A model generated the notes under the pieces. That model was not told the DNA's origin. It worked only from the letters and a program-made list of their open reading frames with translations, and ran no database searches. A stretch of 64,000 bases of DNA. Source: UBA2589 sp965223235. GTDB taxonomy: Bacteria > Gemmatimonadota > Gemmatimonadetes > Longimicrobiales > Gaopeijiaceae. The stretch lies in the NCBI GenBank assembly GCA_965223235.1, contig CBDCVV010000021.1:248001-312000 (forward strand), in the 5' to 3' direction. The translations under genes and the position numbers were made by a program. Position 1 is the first letter of the stretch; every line of letters starts with the position of its first letter. Shown here one piece after another: positions 27,228 through 35,266 of this stretch.

Positions 27228-27256
27228 TACGTATAGTGTTCGATGTACCATACGTA
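27228..27256. promoter_or_regulatory. Paired TACGTA sites, possible toxin-antitoxin operator
   Basis: The palindromic hexamer TACGTA occurs at 27228-27233 and again at 27251-27256, 23 bases apart, in the AT-rich leader just before the antitoxin start at 27270. Antitoxins of this kind usually repress their own promoter through paired short sites. The evidence is position and symmetry only. Confidence 0.35.
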
Positions 27257-27269
27257 TCCGGGGAATGTG

Positions 27270-27500
27270 ATGGCTAAGACAAAATTGACGCTCTCGGTCG
27301 ATCCTGCAGTTGTCGCTAGGGCCAAGCGCTTCTCCCAGCGCAACGAGACGACCGTTTCCCGGCTCGTCGAGCAGTTCTTGGCCTCGTTGGAGGATTCCGT
27401 AGAGGCGGCAACGCCTATCGCACGGCGCCTCCGTGGTGTGCTCCCTTCATCCGTATCCCGCGATGAGCATCGCCAATATTTGGACGAGAAGCACGGGTGA
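27270..27500 (+). CDS. Antitoxin of a type II toxin-antitoxin pair (DUF6364-like)
   Basis: 76 residues beginning MAKTKLTLSVDPAVVARAKRF, matching the DUF6364-type antitoxin pattern: a short beta-strand followed by an amphipathic helix (NETTVSRLVEQFLASLE) for dimerisation and DNA binding, then a toxin-neutralising tail. The ATG at 27270 is preferred to one nine codons upstream because family similarity starts there. Its stop overlaps the toxin start by 4 bases, the usual coupling for such pairs. Confidence 0.82.
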   Translation: MAKTKLTLSVDPAVVARAKRFSQRNETTVSRLVEQFLASLEDSVEAATPIARRLRGVLPSSVSRDEHRQYLDEKHG

Positions 27501-27910
27501 CTCGCATCCTCATCGACGTCAATGTGGTTCTCGACGTCCTGGCGGAGCGCGAACCGTTCGTGGAGGACTCTCAGGCAGTGCTTCAACTCGTTGAGGCAGG
27601 GATCGTCGAAGGAGTGCTCGCCGCGCATTCCGTGACCACCCTGCACTACCTGCTCCACAAGCATCTTTCCAAGGCCCGCGCGCGGAAGACTCTCGAGGAC
27701 CTGATCCACATCCTTCGGGTGGAAGCCGTAGACGAGGATCGTCTACGACACGCGTTGGCCATGAATTGGACCGACTTCGAGGATGCGGTCCAGGCGGCGT
27801 GTGCCGAGAAGGCGGAGGCCGACTACCTCGTCACCCGTGACAAGAAAGGGTTCAAGCGATCTGTCGTGCGGTCGGTTACGCCGGCGGAGCTGGTGGCGAT
27901 TGTGGGGTAG
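27497..27910 (+). CDS. PIN-domain toxin (VapC-like ribonuclease)
   Basis: A 137-aa PIN nuclease that would cleave RNA when released from its antitoxin. The PIN acidic residues are visible: D in RILIDVNVVLDVLAERE, E/D in the middle (VEAVDED) and the WTDFEDAVQAACAEKAEADYLVTRD block with three acidic positions. The fold and length match the PIN_3-type group commonly paired with DUF6364 antitoxins. Both genes look intact, unlike the toxin-antitoxin relics on either side. Confidence 0.88.
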   Translation: MTRILIDVNVVLDVLAEREPFVEDSQAVLQLVEAGIVEGVLAAHSVTTLHYLLHKHLSKARARKTLEDLIHILRVEAVDEDRLRHALAMNWTDFEDAVQAACAEKAEADYLVTRDKKGFKRSVVRSVTPAELVAIVG

Positions 27911-27940
27911 ACCGACACGTTCGATGCAGCCGGGCCGTAC

Positions 27941-28333
27941 TCATATCAACGCGCCTACGAGATCCACGAAACTTGGGGCGACAGCGGTCGGTTGGGGCTC
28001 GCTCGGTGGCTCGAGCGCCTGGGAGATCCATACTGACGGGATGCCGGCGTTCCACGCCCCTACGATGTCTCGTCGGTGGCTGTTTCCCACGTAGACCGTC
28101 TGTTCGGGCACTACATCCAGATCGCGGAACGCGACTTCGAAGATCTCGGCGGACGGCTTCGTCACGAGGTCCCCGACGAGCGCAAAGCGCACCCCAAGAC
28201 GGTCTCTTACGGCTGTAGAAGTCCATGTTAGCTCGACCATCAGGCTCAGTGTCGACGACTTCGGGCTTCGCCCGTGTGCGGAAGCGAGACATCGGATCGT
28301 TCGGAGCACGTCGTCGACGAGTGTGGTTCGCAT
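27941..28333 (-). pseudogene. In-frame chimera: antitoxin N-terminus fused to HAD hydrolase C-terminus
   Basis: An uninterrupted 130-codon frame. Residues 1 to about 22 (MRTTLVDDVLRTIRCLASAHG) align with the start of the VapB-like gene at 27159. From about residue 42 the sequence is the end of a HAD-superfamily hydrolase: motif III Lys in VTKPSAEIFEVAF and motif IV as VYVGNSHRRDIVGA. The HAD motif I aspartates and cap are missing, so the hydrolase cannot be active. The joint lies around 28200-28250. It is best read as a deletion or recombination scar; whether the fused product is made is unknown. Confidence 0.72.
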
Positions 28334-28428
28334 ATCAACATTGTCTCATCACCACCTGACGGTGTCCACACAGTTTCGGAGGCTCCAGTCGTGCAACCAG
28401 GAGCCCGCTCGCATGGGTCGAATGACTC

Positions 28429-29217
28429 ATGGTACGCTTGTGGTCCACCCCGACGAGAAAGTCCCGAAGAAGGTTTGGCCGGCTCGGGTTCGTCGGAACG
28501 ATTGTGATTCACACGGTCGTCCTCGCGTGGCCGATGGCTGCACCGCGCGTCCCGTTGGGCCCGGGGAAAGCCTCGGACCAGCCTCTGCCTCTCACGGACG
28601 CATTGCGGGTGGTCACCTTGACCCCGGCGGCCCCCGACGAGGCTGACGAGGACCCTGTCGCCAGCATCGTCGAGGCAGATGGCCCCCCGCGCGAGGCGGA
28701 AGCCCTCGATCGTGATCCGCCGGAGCCTAAAGGGAAGTCCGCCACGCCCGAGCCCCAACCGGGCCCCGCGACGCTCCGACCCGGGTCAACAAATGCACGG
28801 CTGTGGCGTCCGTCTCTCGACGTGTCCGCTGCTGATCTTGCTACCGAGCGAGACGTACTCGAGTACCGACTCAGAGTCGCGAATGCGGAGGCCGACGACG
28901 CACAGCCGCCCACTCCAGGCACCGCGACGTGGGCTTCCGGGAGACCAGGCGAGACGCGTTGGGGTGCGTCACCAGGAGTGTTCCACCTCGGCAGCGTGGC
29001 CGTCCCGACGTGTGGAGGCTCCGGGTTGGATCTCGCCGACTGCGGATTCGGGATGCGGCCAGGTCAAAGACTCGACTACCGAGGATGGAGCTGGCAGTAC
29101 TCCGAGATCGACAGGCAGGCTGCCCGAGCTGAGATCAGAGAGGTCTGGAGGGCTCGCGCTGCAGCGACTCGAAGCCGGCTGGAGAGCCAGCGAGACACGA
29201 CAGGGGCTGATCGATAG
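28429..29217 (+). CDS. Hypothetical TonB-like single-span protein
   Basis: 262 residues with a basic N-terminus, one TM segment (about 20-40, GFVGTIVIHTVVLAWPM) and a long Pro/Glu/Ala-rich stretch (about 45-130). A small C-terminal region has two cysteines (PTCGGSGLDLADCGFGM) and an Arg-rich helix. The layout recalls energy-transducer TonB proteins, but no TonB C-terminal domain is visible, so I do not call it TonB. The start lacks a clear ribosome-binding site. Confidence 0.5.
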   Translation: MVRLWSTPTRKSRRRFGRLGFVGTIVIHTVVLAWPMAAPRVPLGPGKASDQPLPLTDALRVVTLTPAAPDEADEDPVASIVEADGPPREAEALDRDPPEPKGKSATPEPQPGPATLRPGSTNARLWRPSLDVSAADLATERDVLEYRLRVANAEADDAQPPTPGTATWASGRPGETRWGASPGVFHLGSVAVPTCGGSGLDLADCGFGMRPGQRLDYRGWSWQYSEIDRQAARAEIREVWRARAAATRSRLESQRDTTGADR

Positions 29218-29231
29218 AGTGCGACCTCAGC

Positions 29232-30410
29232 TCAGCCGACCCTGCGATAGGAGACTTCGTTCAGCCCGCTGACGACAACGAGCCGTTCGATGGCCCCATC
29301 CCTAGCTCGTTCGAACCGGAGCGCGCCGTCGAAGCCCCGGAGGAAGAAGTCGGTCTCGGATTCAGCGAAGATCGGGCGACCTCGCTGATCTCCGACGCGA
29401 AGGAAGAGCTGACCGTGTTCTAGGAAGATGGACATGCGGGCCCCGGCATCGCTCTCGAAGTCGCCGACGAGGCTGTCCAACGCAGAGGGCAACAGGTCAA
29501 CCCCTTCCCTTGGCACCTCGGCGTCCAGCGCTCGACGGATCGTCCAAGCTACGAGGTCCGGGTCCTCGTTCTGGATGAAGTGACCGGAGTAGTTCACCAC
29601 CGTCAGCGTTCCCGCCGGCACCTCATCCGCCAGCTTCGCGAGCCACGTCCTGCGAAAGGCGATTCGTCTGTCGTGGCACTCTCTGGGTTCGCAGTCACGC
29701 CCCGCAGCATCCGAGGGTTGAGGCTCGAAGCGCGCAGCCATCAGCACCGAGACGGGTACATTCGGCATCGGTGGAAGATCTTGGAGTTCGAGCCACCCTG
29801 CACTGCGGGTGTCGTACATCATCTCCGCTTCCGCACGGATCGAAGCGTTCGGAAGATCTCCGAAGGTCGCGCGGGCTGCAGCGCTCAACCGATTTCGACC
29901 CTCCTCCGAGATTCCCATGGCGCGGTCGTAATCGCGCGATACCTCCGCCGACATCCAATCGGCCGGATCGACATAGACGAGGCCCGCTACCTCATCCGGA
30001 TAGAGGGCCGCGAACATCCGAATGAACGGGCCGCCTAGAGAGTGGCCAACCAGGAGGTACGGAGGTCGAGTCTCCAACGCTTCGAGCAGGCGACGGAGAT
30101 TCTCGGCGACGTGACGCGGAGTAGGAACTTCTCCGTCTGGCTCTGACTCGCCGATCCCAGCGCGGTCATAGGCTATGACAGGAGCGAACTCCGCGACGAG
30201 ACCGATGAGAGACGTCCACGCACTCAGGCCGTCGTACATGAAGCCGGCCTCGAAGACGACTACAGGCGTCGTGGTCGTTGAGGGGTCGAGGCCGGCGGTT
30301 TGAACCCGGACCTGTCGCCCGTCGACGTCGACGAACCGGACGTCCTGGGCGGCGGTTGGGGCAGCCACCAAGGCCACTATGGATGCCGTCAGAAGCATGA
30401 GTCGCATCAT
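29232..30410 (-). CDS. Exported alpha/beta hydrolase
   Basis: A signal peptide (ending APTAAQ) precedes an alpha/beta-hydrolase domain with the nucleophile elbow GHSLGG, the strand-helix YDRAGIGESEPDG and the probable catalytic His in NYSGHFIQNEDP. A further 75-residue beta-rich domain after residue 310 (DLLPSALDSLVGDFESD, then FLEHGQLFLRVGDQRG) resembles the C-terminal domain of some serine hydrolases (DUF3471-like). The substrate is unknown. It is convergent with the upstream TonB-like gene and has the small protein at 30441 upstream on the same strand. Confidence 0.82.
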   Translation of the reverse strand: MMRLMLLTASIVALVAAPTAAQDVRFVDVDGRQVRVQTAGLDPSTTTTPVVVFEAGFMYDGLSAWTSLIGLVAEFAPVIAYDRAGIGESEPDGEVPTPRHVAENLRRLLEALETRPPYLLVGHSLGGPFIRMFAALYPDEVAGLVYVDPADWMSAEVSRDYDRAMGISEEGRNRLSAAARATFGDLPNASIRAEAEMMYDTRSAGWLELQDLPPMPNVPVSVLMAARFEPQPSDAAGRDCEPRECHDRRIAFRRTWLAKLADEVPAGTLTVVNYSGHFIQNEDPDLVAWTIRRALDAEVPREGVDLLPSALDSLVGDFESDAGARMSIFLEHGQLFLRVGDQRGRPIFAESETDFFLRGFDGALRFERARDGAIERLVVVSGLNEVSYRRVG

Positions 30411-30440
30411 CCAACCTCTCCGCAGGTCTAACGAACTTCG

Positions 30441-30809
30441 CTAAGGACGCCAGGTCCACTCCATCTCGAGACCACCAACCGCTGGTGACACCCGAGGCTG
30501 CGCTGCGGGGATCACGAGCCCAATGATTCCGCCTAGCACCGCAGCCGCTCCGGGGAGCGCCAAGTACGCCACTGTACGAGACACCTCGCTAGCCGGAGTA
30601 CAAATGTCCGGAAGAAGGCAGGTGGTTCCTCCTGAGCTCATGAGTCGGAGCACGTGCCCAGTCACAAGGCCTACGCCCAAACCGACCACGAGGCCGTGGT
30701 TGAGATGCGTCCCGGCCTTTGGCACCGAGTCGGTTGTTTGCGCCGCTCCAACAGGTGCGCCTAGCAGCAACATGAGTGTCGCGCAGGCAACCGAATGTCG
30801 TAGCGACAT
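30441..30809 (-). CDS. Hypothetical exported membrane protein
   Basis: 122 residues: a signal peptide (LLLGAPVGAAQ), then two hydrophobic Gly-rich segments (GLVVGLGVGLVTGHVL and YLALPGAAAVLGGIIGLVI) separated by a loop with two cysteines. No family recognised. The ATG at 30807-30809 is chosen because GGGAGG ends 5 bases before it; the GTG two codons upstream overlaps that site. It lies 30 bp before the alpha/beta hydrolase and is probably co-transcribed. Confidence 0.55.
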   Translation of the reverse strand: MSLRHSVACATLMLLLGAPVGAAQTTDSVPKAGTHLNHGLVVGLGVGLVTGHVLRLMSSGGTTCLLPDICTPASEVSRTVAYLALPGAAAVLGGIIGLVIPAAQPRVSPAVGGLEMEWTWRP

Positions 30810-30930
30810 AGCCACCTCCCATTCCTCAGCCAGGCGCCTTAACGGCCCGGAGTTCTACTGCAGCGCCTGGCGGCTGACAAGCCGCAAGAGCTCATCTGAA
30901 GCAGATCCGGTCCACCTTGCCCCTCACCAT

Positions 30931-30970
30931 ATTCGGCATATCTTCGGTATTCTATTCGGTTTTTATTCGG
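30931..30970 (+). promoter_or_regulatory. Four TTCGG direct repeats at 11-12 bp spacing before imuB
   Basis: TTCGG occurs at 30932, 30943, 30954 and 30966, mostly as ATTCGG or ATTCGGTAT, in an AT-rich island of otherwise GC-rich DNA. The spacing is about one helical turn, so a protein would bind one face of the DNA. The array ends 19 bases before the imuB ATG. It is not a dyad like known LexA boxes. It is a strong candidate operator of unknown regulator. Confidence 0.5.
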
Positions 30971-30989
30971 TATCGGATCCGATCCACCT

Positions 30990-32420
30990 ATGGCCACGCC
31001 TACCCCACCCGCCCAAAATCAAAGGGTTCCCACCCGCCAAGGCCGAGGGTGGGCTCAAGACACCCAAACCGACTGGCTCACCCAAGCCCACCCCGACACC
31101 GGCTGGGCCTCGGGGCCAGGCTCCGGAGCCGCCTTCCTCCCTGTATCCAAGCGGGTTTCCGCCGGGAGCCGCCAAGCCCTCTGCCTCTGGCTCCCCACCT
31201 TCGAGCTCCGGCTCGAACTCGTACGTACTCCTGAGCTCGACAGCACCTCGGTCGCCCTACTCTCACCCGGGGAGAGCACGCGTCGCACGATCTGGCAGGT
31301 CTCCGAGCGCGCTCACGAAGCCGGGGTCCGTCCCGGGCAGCTCGTATCGCAAGCGGTATCGCTCTGCACCTCGCTCACCCTCCTGGAGCCGGATCCGGCC
31401 CATTACGATGCGGCGGTCGAGACGATGCTTGAGGTGCTCCACGACCTGACCCCGATCGTCGAGCCGGCCGGTCGTGGGCGCGTCTTCTTGGGTATGGACG
31501 GTCTGGGTCGCCTCTTCGGATCGCCTTCTCGGCTCGTGAACCGAGCCCTGCGCTCCCTCTTTCGGGTCTTCCCCTCCCCCCTGGTCGCTGCGACTCGGGC
31601 GGGGATGGCTCCGGGCAAGTTCGGCGCTTGGGTCGCGGCCGCTTCGGCACGTTCGGGCAATCCGGTCATCATCGCGGAATCCGAACTCGCCGCCTTTTTC
31701 GCGAAGTGTCCGGTCGGGGCCCTACCGGTCGATCCTCTAGTCGTTCAGCGCCTCGAACGGCTCGGGATCCACACGCTCGGAGCCCTTCAACGCTTCCCGG
31801 AGCCGGCCCTGGTGGCGCAGTTCGGCGAAGACGGGAAGAACGCGCTCGCATGGGCGAGCGCTCGTCGGATCGACACGGTGCGACCCTGGCGGCGCCCGAA
31901 GCCAATCCGGGTCTCACTCGAGTTCTCCAACCCGGTCGGGCTGACGGATACACTCCACGGGGCACTCGATCGACTCGCCGAACGGGCACTCTCGAGGCCG
32001 GCCCGTCGAGGGCGAAGTGTGGTCGGGGTCCGTATGGGCGCACACCTCGAAGGGGGAGGCTCGTGGTTCGTCGAGACGATCCTGCGAGAGCCCACATCGG
32101 ACCGGGCCCGCATTACGGATCCCCTCCGGGCGAAGATGGCGATCGCTCCACCTCCGAAAGCCGTAGAGACGCTCATTTTGGAGCTCACCGACTTCGGAGC
32201 ACCCTCGGCCCAAACCGGGCTCTTCGATCGACGGGACGAAGCGGGGCGAGCGGTCTCCGGACACGACCTACACAACGGAGAAGTGCCTCTTGATCTTCGC
32301 GATGCGGTCAAAGAGTTAAAGCTGCGTCTAGGGCACTCTCCTCTGTATCGGGTCGTCGAAGTCGATCCCTGGTCGAGGATCCCCGAGCGCCGTCACGCAC
32401 TCTTGAGCTTCGATCCATGA
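30990..32420 (+). CDS. imuB: ImuB, inactive Y-family polymerase-like mutagenesis protein
   Basis: ImuB is the non-catalytic Y-family protein that links the error-prone polymerase DnaE2 to the sliding clamp in damage-induced mutagenesis. From residue about 62 the sequence follows the family (RQALCLWLPTFELRLELVR). The polymerase carboxylates are lost: the first motif has no Asp, and the SIDE-like motif reads LGMDGLGRLFG. A possible clamp-binding motif QTGLF is at residues 408-412. The first 60 residues are unusual, rich in Gln, Thr, Pro and Gly; no other in-frame start is available before the conserved part. Its stop overlaps the DUF6504 start (ATGA). No imuA or dnaE2 is adjacent. Confidence 0.85.
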   Translation: MATPTPPAQNQRVPTRQGRGWAQDTQTDWLTQAHPDTGWASGPGSGAAFLPVSKRVSAGSRQALCLWLPTFELRLELVRTPELDSTSVALLSPGESTRRTIWQVSERAHEAGVRPGQLVSQAVSLCTSLTLLEPDPAHYDAAVETMLEVLHDLTPIVEPAGRGRVFLGMDGLGRLFGSPSRLVNRALRSLFRVFPSPLVAATRAGMAPGKFGAWVAAASARSGNPVIIAESELAAFFAKCPVGALPVDPLVVQRLERLGIHTLGALQRFPEPALVAQFGEDGKNALAWASARRIDTVRPWRRPKPIRVSLEFSNPVGLTDTLHGALDRLAERALSRPARRGRSVVGVRMGAHLEGGGSWFVETILREPTSDRARITDPLRAKMAIAPPPKAVETLILELTDFGAPSAQTGLFDRRDEAGRAVSGHDLHNGEVPLDLRDAVKELKLRLGHSPLYRVVEVDPWSRIPERRHALLSFDP

Positions 32421-32698
32421 AGCCCACTGCGGGACGCCCGAGGCCGAGGCTCAAACCGTTGGGGCAACCCAAGTCGGTGGTGGTGTTCACCGATGACGAT
32501 GGCGAGCCGGTACACGTCCGGCTCCGAGGAAAACCGGCTCGTCCGGTCGCCGTCGTACGGGAACAGTGGCGCATCGATGACGAGTGGTGGAGACGTGCGA
32601 TCTCACGCGTCTATCGGACCGTCGTTCTCGACGACGGTAGGGTCCTCACCCTGTATCACGATCTCGTCGAAGACCGTTGGTACATCCAACCGGGATGA
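32417..32698 (+). CDS. DUF6504 family protein
   Basis: A 93-aa protein with the conserved core WRIDDEWWRRAISRVYRT followed by VLDDGRVLTLYHDLVEDRWYIQ. It resembles the small proteins encoded beside imuB or dnaE2 in several phyla; their role is unknown but the linkage suggests a part in translesion synthesis. Both ends are coupled: its ATG overlaps the imuB stop, and its stop overlaps a possible recX start. Confidence 0.75.
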   Translation: MKPTAGRPRPRLKPLGQPKSVVVFTDDDGEPVHVRLRGKPARPVAVVREQWRIDDEWWRRAISRVYRTVVLDDGRVLTLYHDLVEDRWYIQPG

Positions 32699-33465
32699 AC
32701 GCCGCCCACTCCCATTCCGACAGCCCGACGCGGACACTATCGTCGTGCGTCCCGATCGTCTCACGCCCCCGCCCCATGGCTTCGGCACCCGTCATCCAGC
32801 GCGTCCAGCCGCTCCGCCCACGTGGGCTCAAAGTCCTCGTGCACCTCGACGACGGCGAACCGTTCGAAGTCATGCTCGAGGCGTTGGAGCGCAGCCGAAT
32901 CGGCGTTGGCGATGAACTGACACCCCAACGCAAGCACAACCTCCTGAACCACGATCAGGATGTCCGGGTCCGTGACGCAGCCCTGAATCTGATCTCGTAC
33001 CGGGCGCGCACCCGCACGGAGCTGCGACGACGCCTCGTCCAGAAGGACTTTCGGCCGGCCCGTGTCGATGTGTGCCTCGACCAGCTCGCCGAGAAAGGCC
33101 TCATCGACGACCGAGCGGTCGCCGCAGCCTTTACCCGAGACCGCCTTCGCCATCGTCCTCGCGGCACGCGCGCCATCGCGGCCGAGCTCCGCCGAAAGGG
33201 CGTGGACCCCGAGCTGGCGAAGCGCACGATCTCGGAAGTGTTCGAGACCGAAGAGGTCGACGACGACGCGCTCGCCCGCACGGTCGGCCGCCAATGGGTC
33301 GCCCGCCAAAACGCGGCGACACGCGCCGCACTCGCCTCCCCCGACGCCTCACCGGAGCGCATCAAGGCTCAGCGCCGGCTCATGGCCTACCTCTCGCGCC
33401 GAGGCTTCGGTGGGCCGGCGATGACGGCGGGAATCGAGAGCGCGAAGGAAGCCGCCGCGGAGTAG
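32695..33465 (+). CDS. recX: Regulatory protein RecX
   Basis: RecX binds RecA filaments and limits recombination. The protein shows the RecX pattern: VIQRVQPLRPRGLKVLVHLDD, then helical repeats AALNLISYRARTRTELRRRL, VDVCLDQLAEKGLIDDRAVA and RGTRAIAAELRRKGVDPELA, with a final RRLMAYLSRRGF. The ATG at 32695 overlaps the upstream stop as ATGA and gives 256 aa; ATG 32776 (MASAPVIQRV) gives a 229-aa protein closer to the conserved start. Placement in an operon with imuB is notable since recX usually follows recA. Confidence 0.86.
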   Translation: MNAAHSHSDSPTRTLSSCVPIVSRPRPMASAPVIQRVQPLRPRGLKVLVHLDDGEPFEVMLEALERSRIGVGDELTPQRKHNLLNHDQDVRVRDAALNLISYRARTRTELRRRLVQKDFRPARVDVCLDQLAEKGLIDDRAVAAAFTRDRLRHRPRGTRAIAAELRRKGVDPELAKRTISEVFETEEVDDDALARTVGRQWVARQNAATRAALASPDASPERIKAQRRLMAYLSRRGFGGPAMTAGIESAKEAAAE

Positions 33466-33548
33466 CGCCGCGACCGGCCAATCCACACCCGAGCACGACG
33501 GGGCTCAGGACTGCAACGCCGTTGAAACGCCTGATGAAACACCCGAGC

Positions 33549-33560
33549 GTTTCATGAAAC
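33549..33560. promoter_or_regulatory. 12-bp perfect palindrome upstream of the spondin-domain gene
   Basis: GTTTCATGAAAC is a perfect 12-bp palindrome. GAAAC also occurs at 33524 and 33536, so the motif is iterated in the 264-base gap between recX and the spondin gene (start 33730). It is likely a regulator site; the regulator is unknown. Confidence 0.4.
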
Positions 33561-33729
33561 ACCGACCAAGGGACGCGCCCACACCCCCTCGACCCCGCGA
33601 AACCGTGATGGAACGGAGCCGAACGCGGTGAAATCGCCCCATGCCACGCGTCGGCATGCGCTTTGTACTCGACGTGGGCGGCTGAACGAGCTCCAAGGCT
33701 CGTCCTTCCCCTCACAAATGGAGTCATCC

Positions 33730-34479
33730 ATGCGTCGTTTCTCTGTTCTTACCCTCGGACTTCTCGTCGCGGCAGCTGCTTGTGCCGACGAGAGCCCCAT
33801 GGAGCTCGAGCCGCAGTTCGCGAGCTCTTCATCGACGGGTCAGGCCGGTCAGGCGTACTACCGCGTCACGGTCTACAACCTCTCCTCCGGCCAGCCGCTC
33901 ACGCCTCCGGTTACGGCCGTACACCGCACATCGATCAGCCTTTTCGAAGTCGGCTCTCCGGCCAGCTTCGAGGTGCAGTCGATCGCCGAGAACGGGAACA
34001 TCGGCCCCCTCGTGGACTTTGCCAGCACAAGCATGCACGTGAAGGACGCTTCGGTGACAACCGGCCCCACGATACCCCCGATTCTTCCGGGTGAGATGGT
34101 CGAATACGAAGTGATGGGCCAGCAGGGCGCCAAGTACATCTCCTTCGTCTCGATGTTGATTTGCACGAACGACGGCTTCACAGGAGCGAACTCGATCCGC
34201 CTGCCGAAGAGCATAGGCGACAACGCAACGTCGATGCTGTACGGCTACGACGCGGGAACGGAAGTGAACACCGAGATGTTCGAGGACCTCGTGCCTCCGT
34301 GCGGCATGCTCACGGGCGTGGACCAGATGGGCCTCGGTACCGGCATGTCGAATCCGGACCTCGCCGAGGGTGGTGTGATCACAATGCATCCGGGCATCTC
34401 CGGCGACGCCGATCTCCAAGTCGATCCGCACAACTTCGACGGGCCCGTAGCTCAGATCATGATCGAGCGCATCGGCTAA
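33730..34479 (+). CDS. Spondin-domain lipoprotein
   Basis: A 249-aa exported protein: lipoprotein signal MRRFSVLTLGLLVAAAAC, a short acidic/Ser linker, then a spondin N-like domain. The domain signature is visible in YYRVTVYNLSSGQPLTPP, HRTSISLFEVGSPAS and AENGNIGPL, with late acidic metal-site residues around DAGTEVNTE and the C-terminal half ending AQIMIERIG. Bacterial spondin-domain proteins are secreted and of unknown role, often assumed to be adhesive. The ATG at 33730 has GGAG 7 bases upstream. A strong terminator follows 24 bases after the stop, so it is probably monocistronic. Confidence 0.85.
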   Translation: MRRFSVLTLGLLVAAAACADESPMELEPQFASSSSTGQAGQAYYRVTVYNLSSGQPLTPPVTAVHRTSISLFEVGSPASFEVQSIAENGNIGPLVDFASTSMHVKDASVTTGPTIPPILPGEMVEYEVMGQQGAKYISFVSMLICTNDGFTGANSIRLPKSIGDNATSMLYGYDAGTEVNTEMFEDLVPPCGMLTGVDQMGLGTGMSNPDLAEGGVITMHPGISGDADLQVDPHNFDGPVAQIMIERIG

Positions 34480-34502
34480 CCGCCGGCGTCATTCGGGAAT
34501 CT

Positions 34503-34541
34503 GCGGAGGTCGGCGCCGAGCGCCGGCCTCCGCTTTCTGTT
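34503..34541 (+). terminator. Intrinsic terminator after the spondin gene
   Basis: A 14-bp stem (GCGGAGGTCGGCGC at 34503-34516 with GCGCCGGCCTCCGC at 34520-34533, one G-U pair) with a 3-base loop is followed by TTTCTGTT. Very stable and correctly placed for the upstream plus-strand gene. Confidence 0.85.
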
Positions 34542-34583
34542 GCCACCGGACTCGGGGCCCAACCGTCCGCCCCGTGCCCAGCG

Positions 34584-35129
34584 CTACCGACCCCGGCGCC
34601 AATACCAGATCACCGACGCCACGACAACGGCCATCATCACCCCCATCGCGACTCCCGGCGACCGTCTCCAGAGCGCGCTCAGCCCTACTCCAGACGTCGT
34701 AAAGAGGACCGCGCCGGGTAGGATTCCGACAGCCGTCGTCCACAGGAAGCGCTTCCGCTCGATTCGACACAGCCCGGCGCCCCAATTCAAGGCTGTGAAG
34801 GCGACGGCCGGGATGAGTCGGAGCACGAGCAGCCCCTTCCACCCCGCCCTACTCGCCACCTCGTCGACCCGTGTCAGCGTATCGGCGCGGAACCAGCGTT
34901 CGGCCAAGGGGCGCCCCCACCCCCGCGCCATCTCGTAGCTGGCCCACGCCCCGACCATCGCCCCGGTCCAAGTAATCGCCGTCCCCACCACGGGTCCGAA
35001 GAGGGCGCCATTCGCCATGGCCGGCGCTTCGGCCGGTACCGGAAGAATCGACACGGCCGCCATCACCGCGGGGGCCCAGAAGTACGCCCACGCGCCGAGG
35101 CCACTGAGCCACAGCTCGATGTCCGCCAA
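34584..35129 (-). CDS. TVP38/TMEM64 (DedA-related) membrane protein
   Basis: 181 residues with about five membrane segments. The family core appears as SILPVPAEAPAMANGALFGPVVGTA, then GAMVGAWASYEMARGWGRPLAERW and LLVLRLIPAVAFTALNWGAGL, the re-entrant and Pro/Gly motifs of the SNARE-associated/DedA group, whose members include undecaprenyl-phosphate and lipid flippases. The start is TTG at 35127-35129, with GGAG 7 bases before. It is transcribed toward the spondin gene. Confidence 0.82.
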   Translation of the reverse strand: MADIELWLSGLGAWAYFWAPAVMAAVSILPVPAEAPAMANGALFGPVVGTAITWTGAMVGAWASYEMARGWGRPLAERWFRADTLTRVDEVASRAGWKGLLVLRLIPAVAFTALNWGAGLCRIERKRFLWTTAVGILPGAVLFTTSGVGLSALWRRSPGVAMGVMMAVVVASVIWYWRRGR

Positions 35130-35266
35130 CAGGGTCTCCAGCCCGCCTCCTCATCTCATCCGCCCCAATCGCGCATCCTGTAGATAGCGTCCCAGAACGG
35201 AGGATGCACCTACAACGCGAAGCGACCTGCCGCGATATTTAGTCGTCTCATGAAGGGGGTGTAGCG

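Noticed and set aside
20863..28333. Mobile element as the cause of the decay zone
   Set aside because: No transposase, integrase, terminal inverted repeats or target-site duplications were seen.
30523..31449. Long plus-strand frame over the imuB upstream region
   Set aside because: It runs antisense over the small exported protein and then out of frame into imuB; composition is that of a shadow frame.
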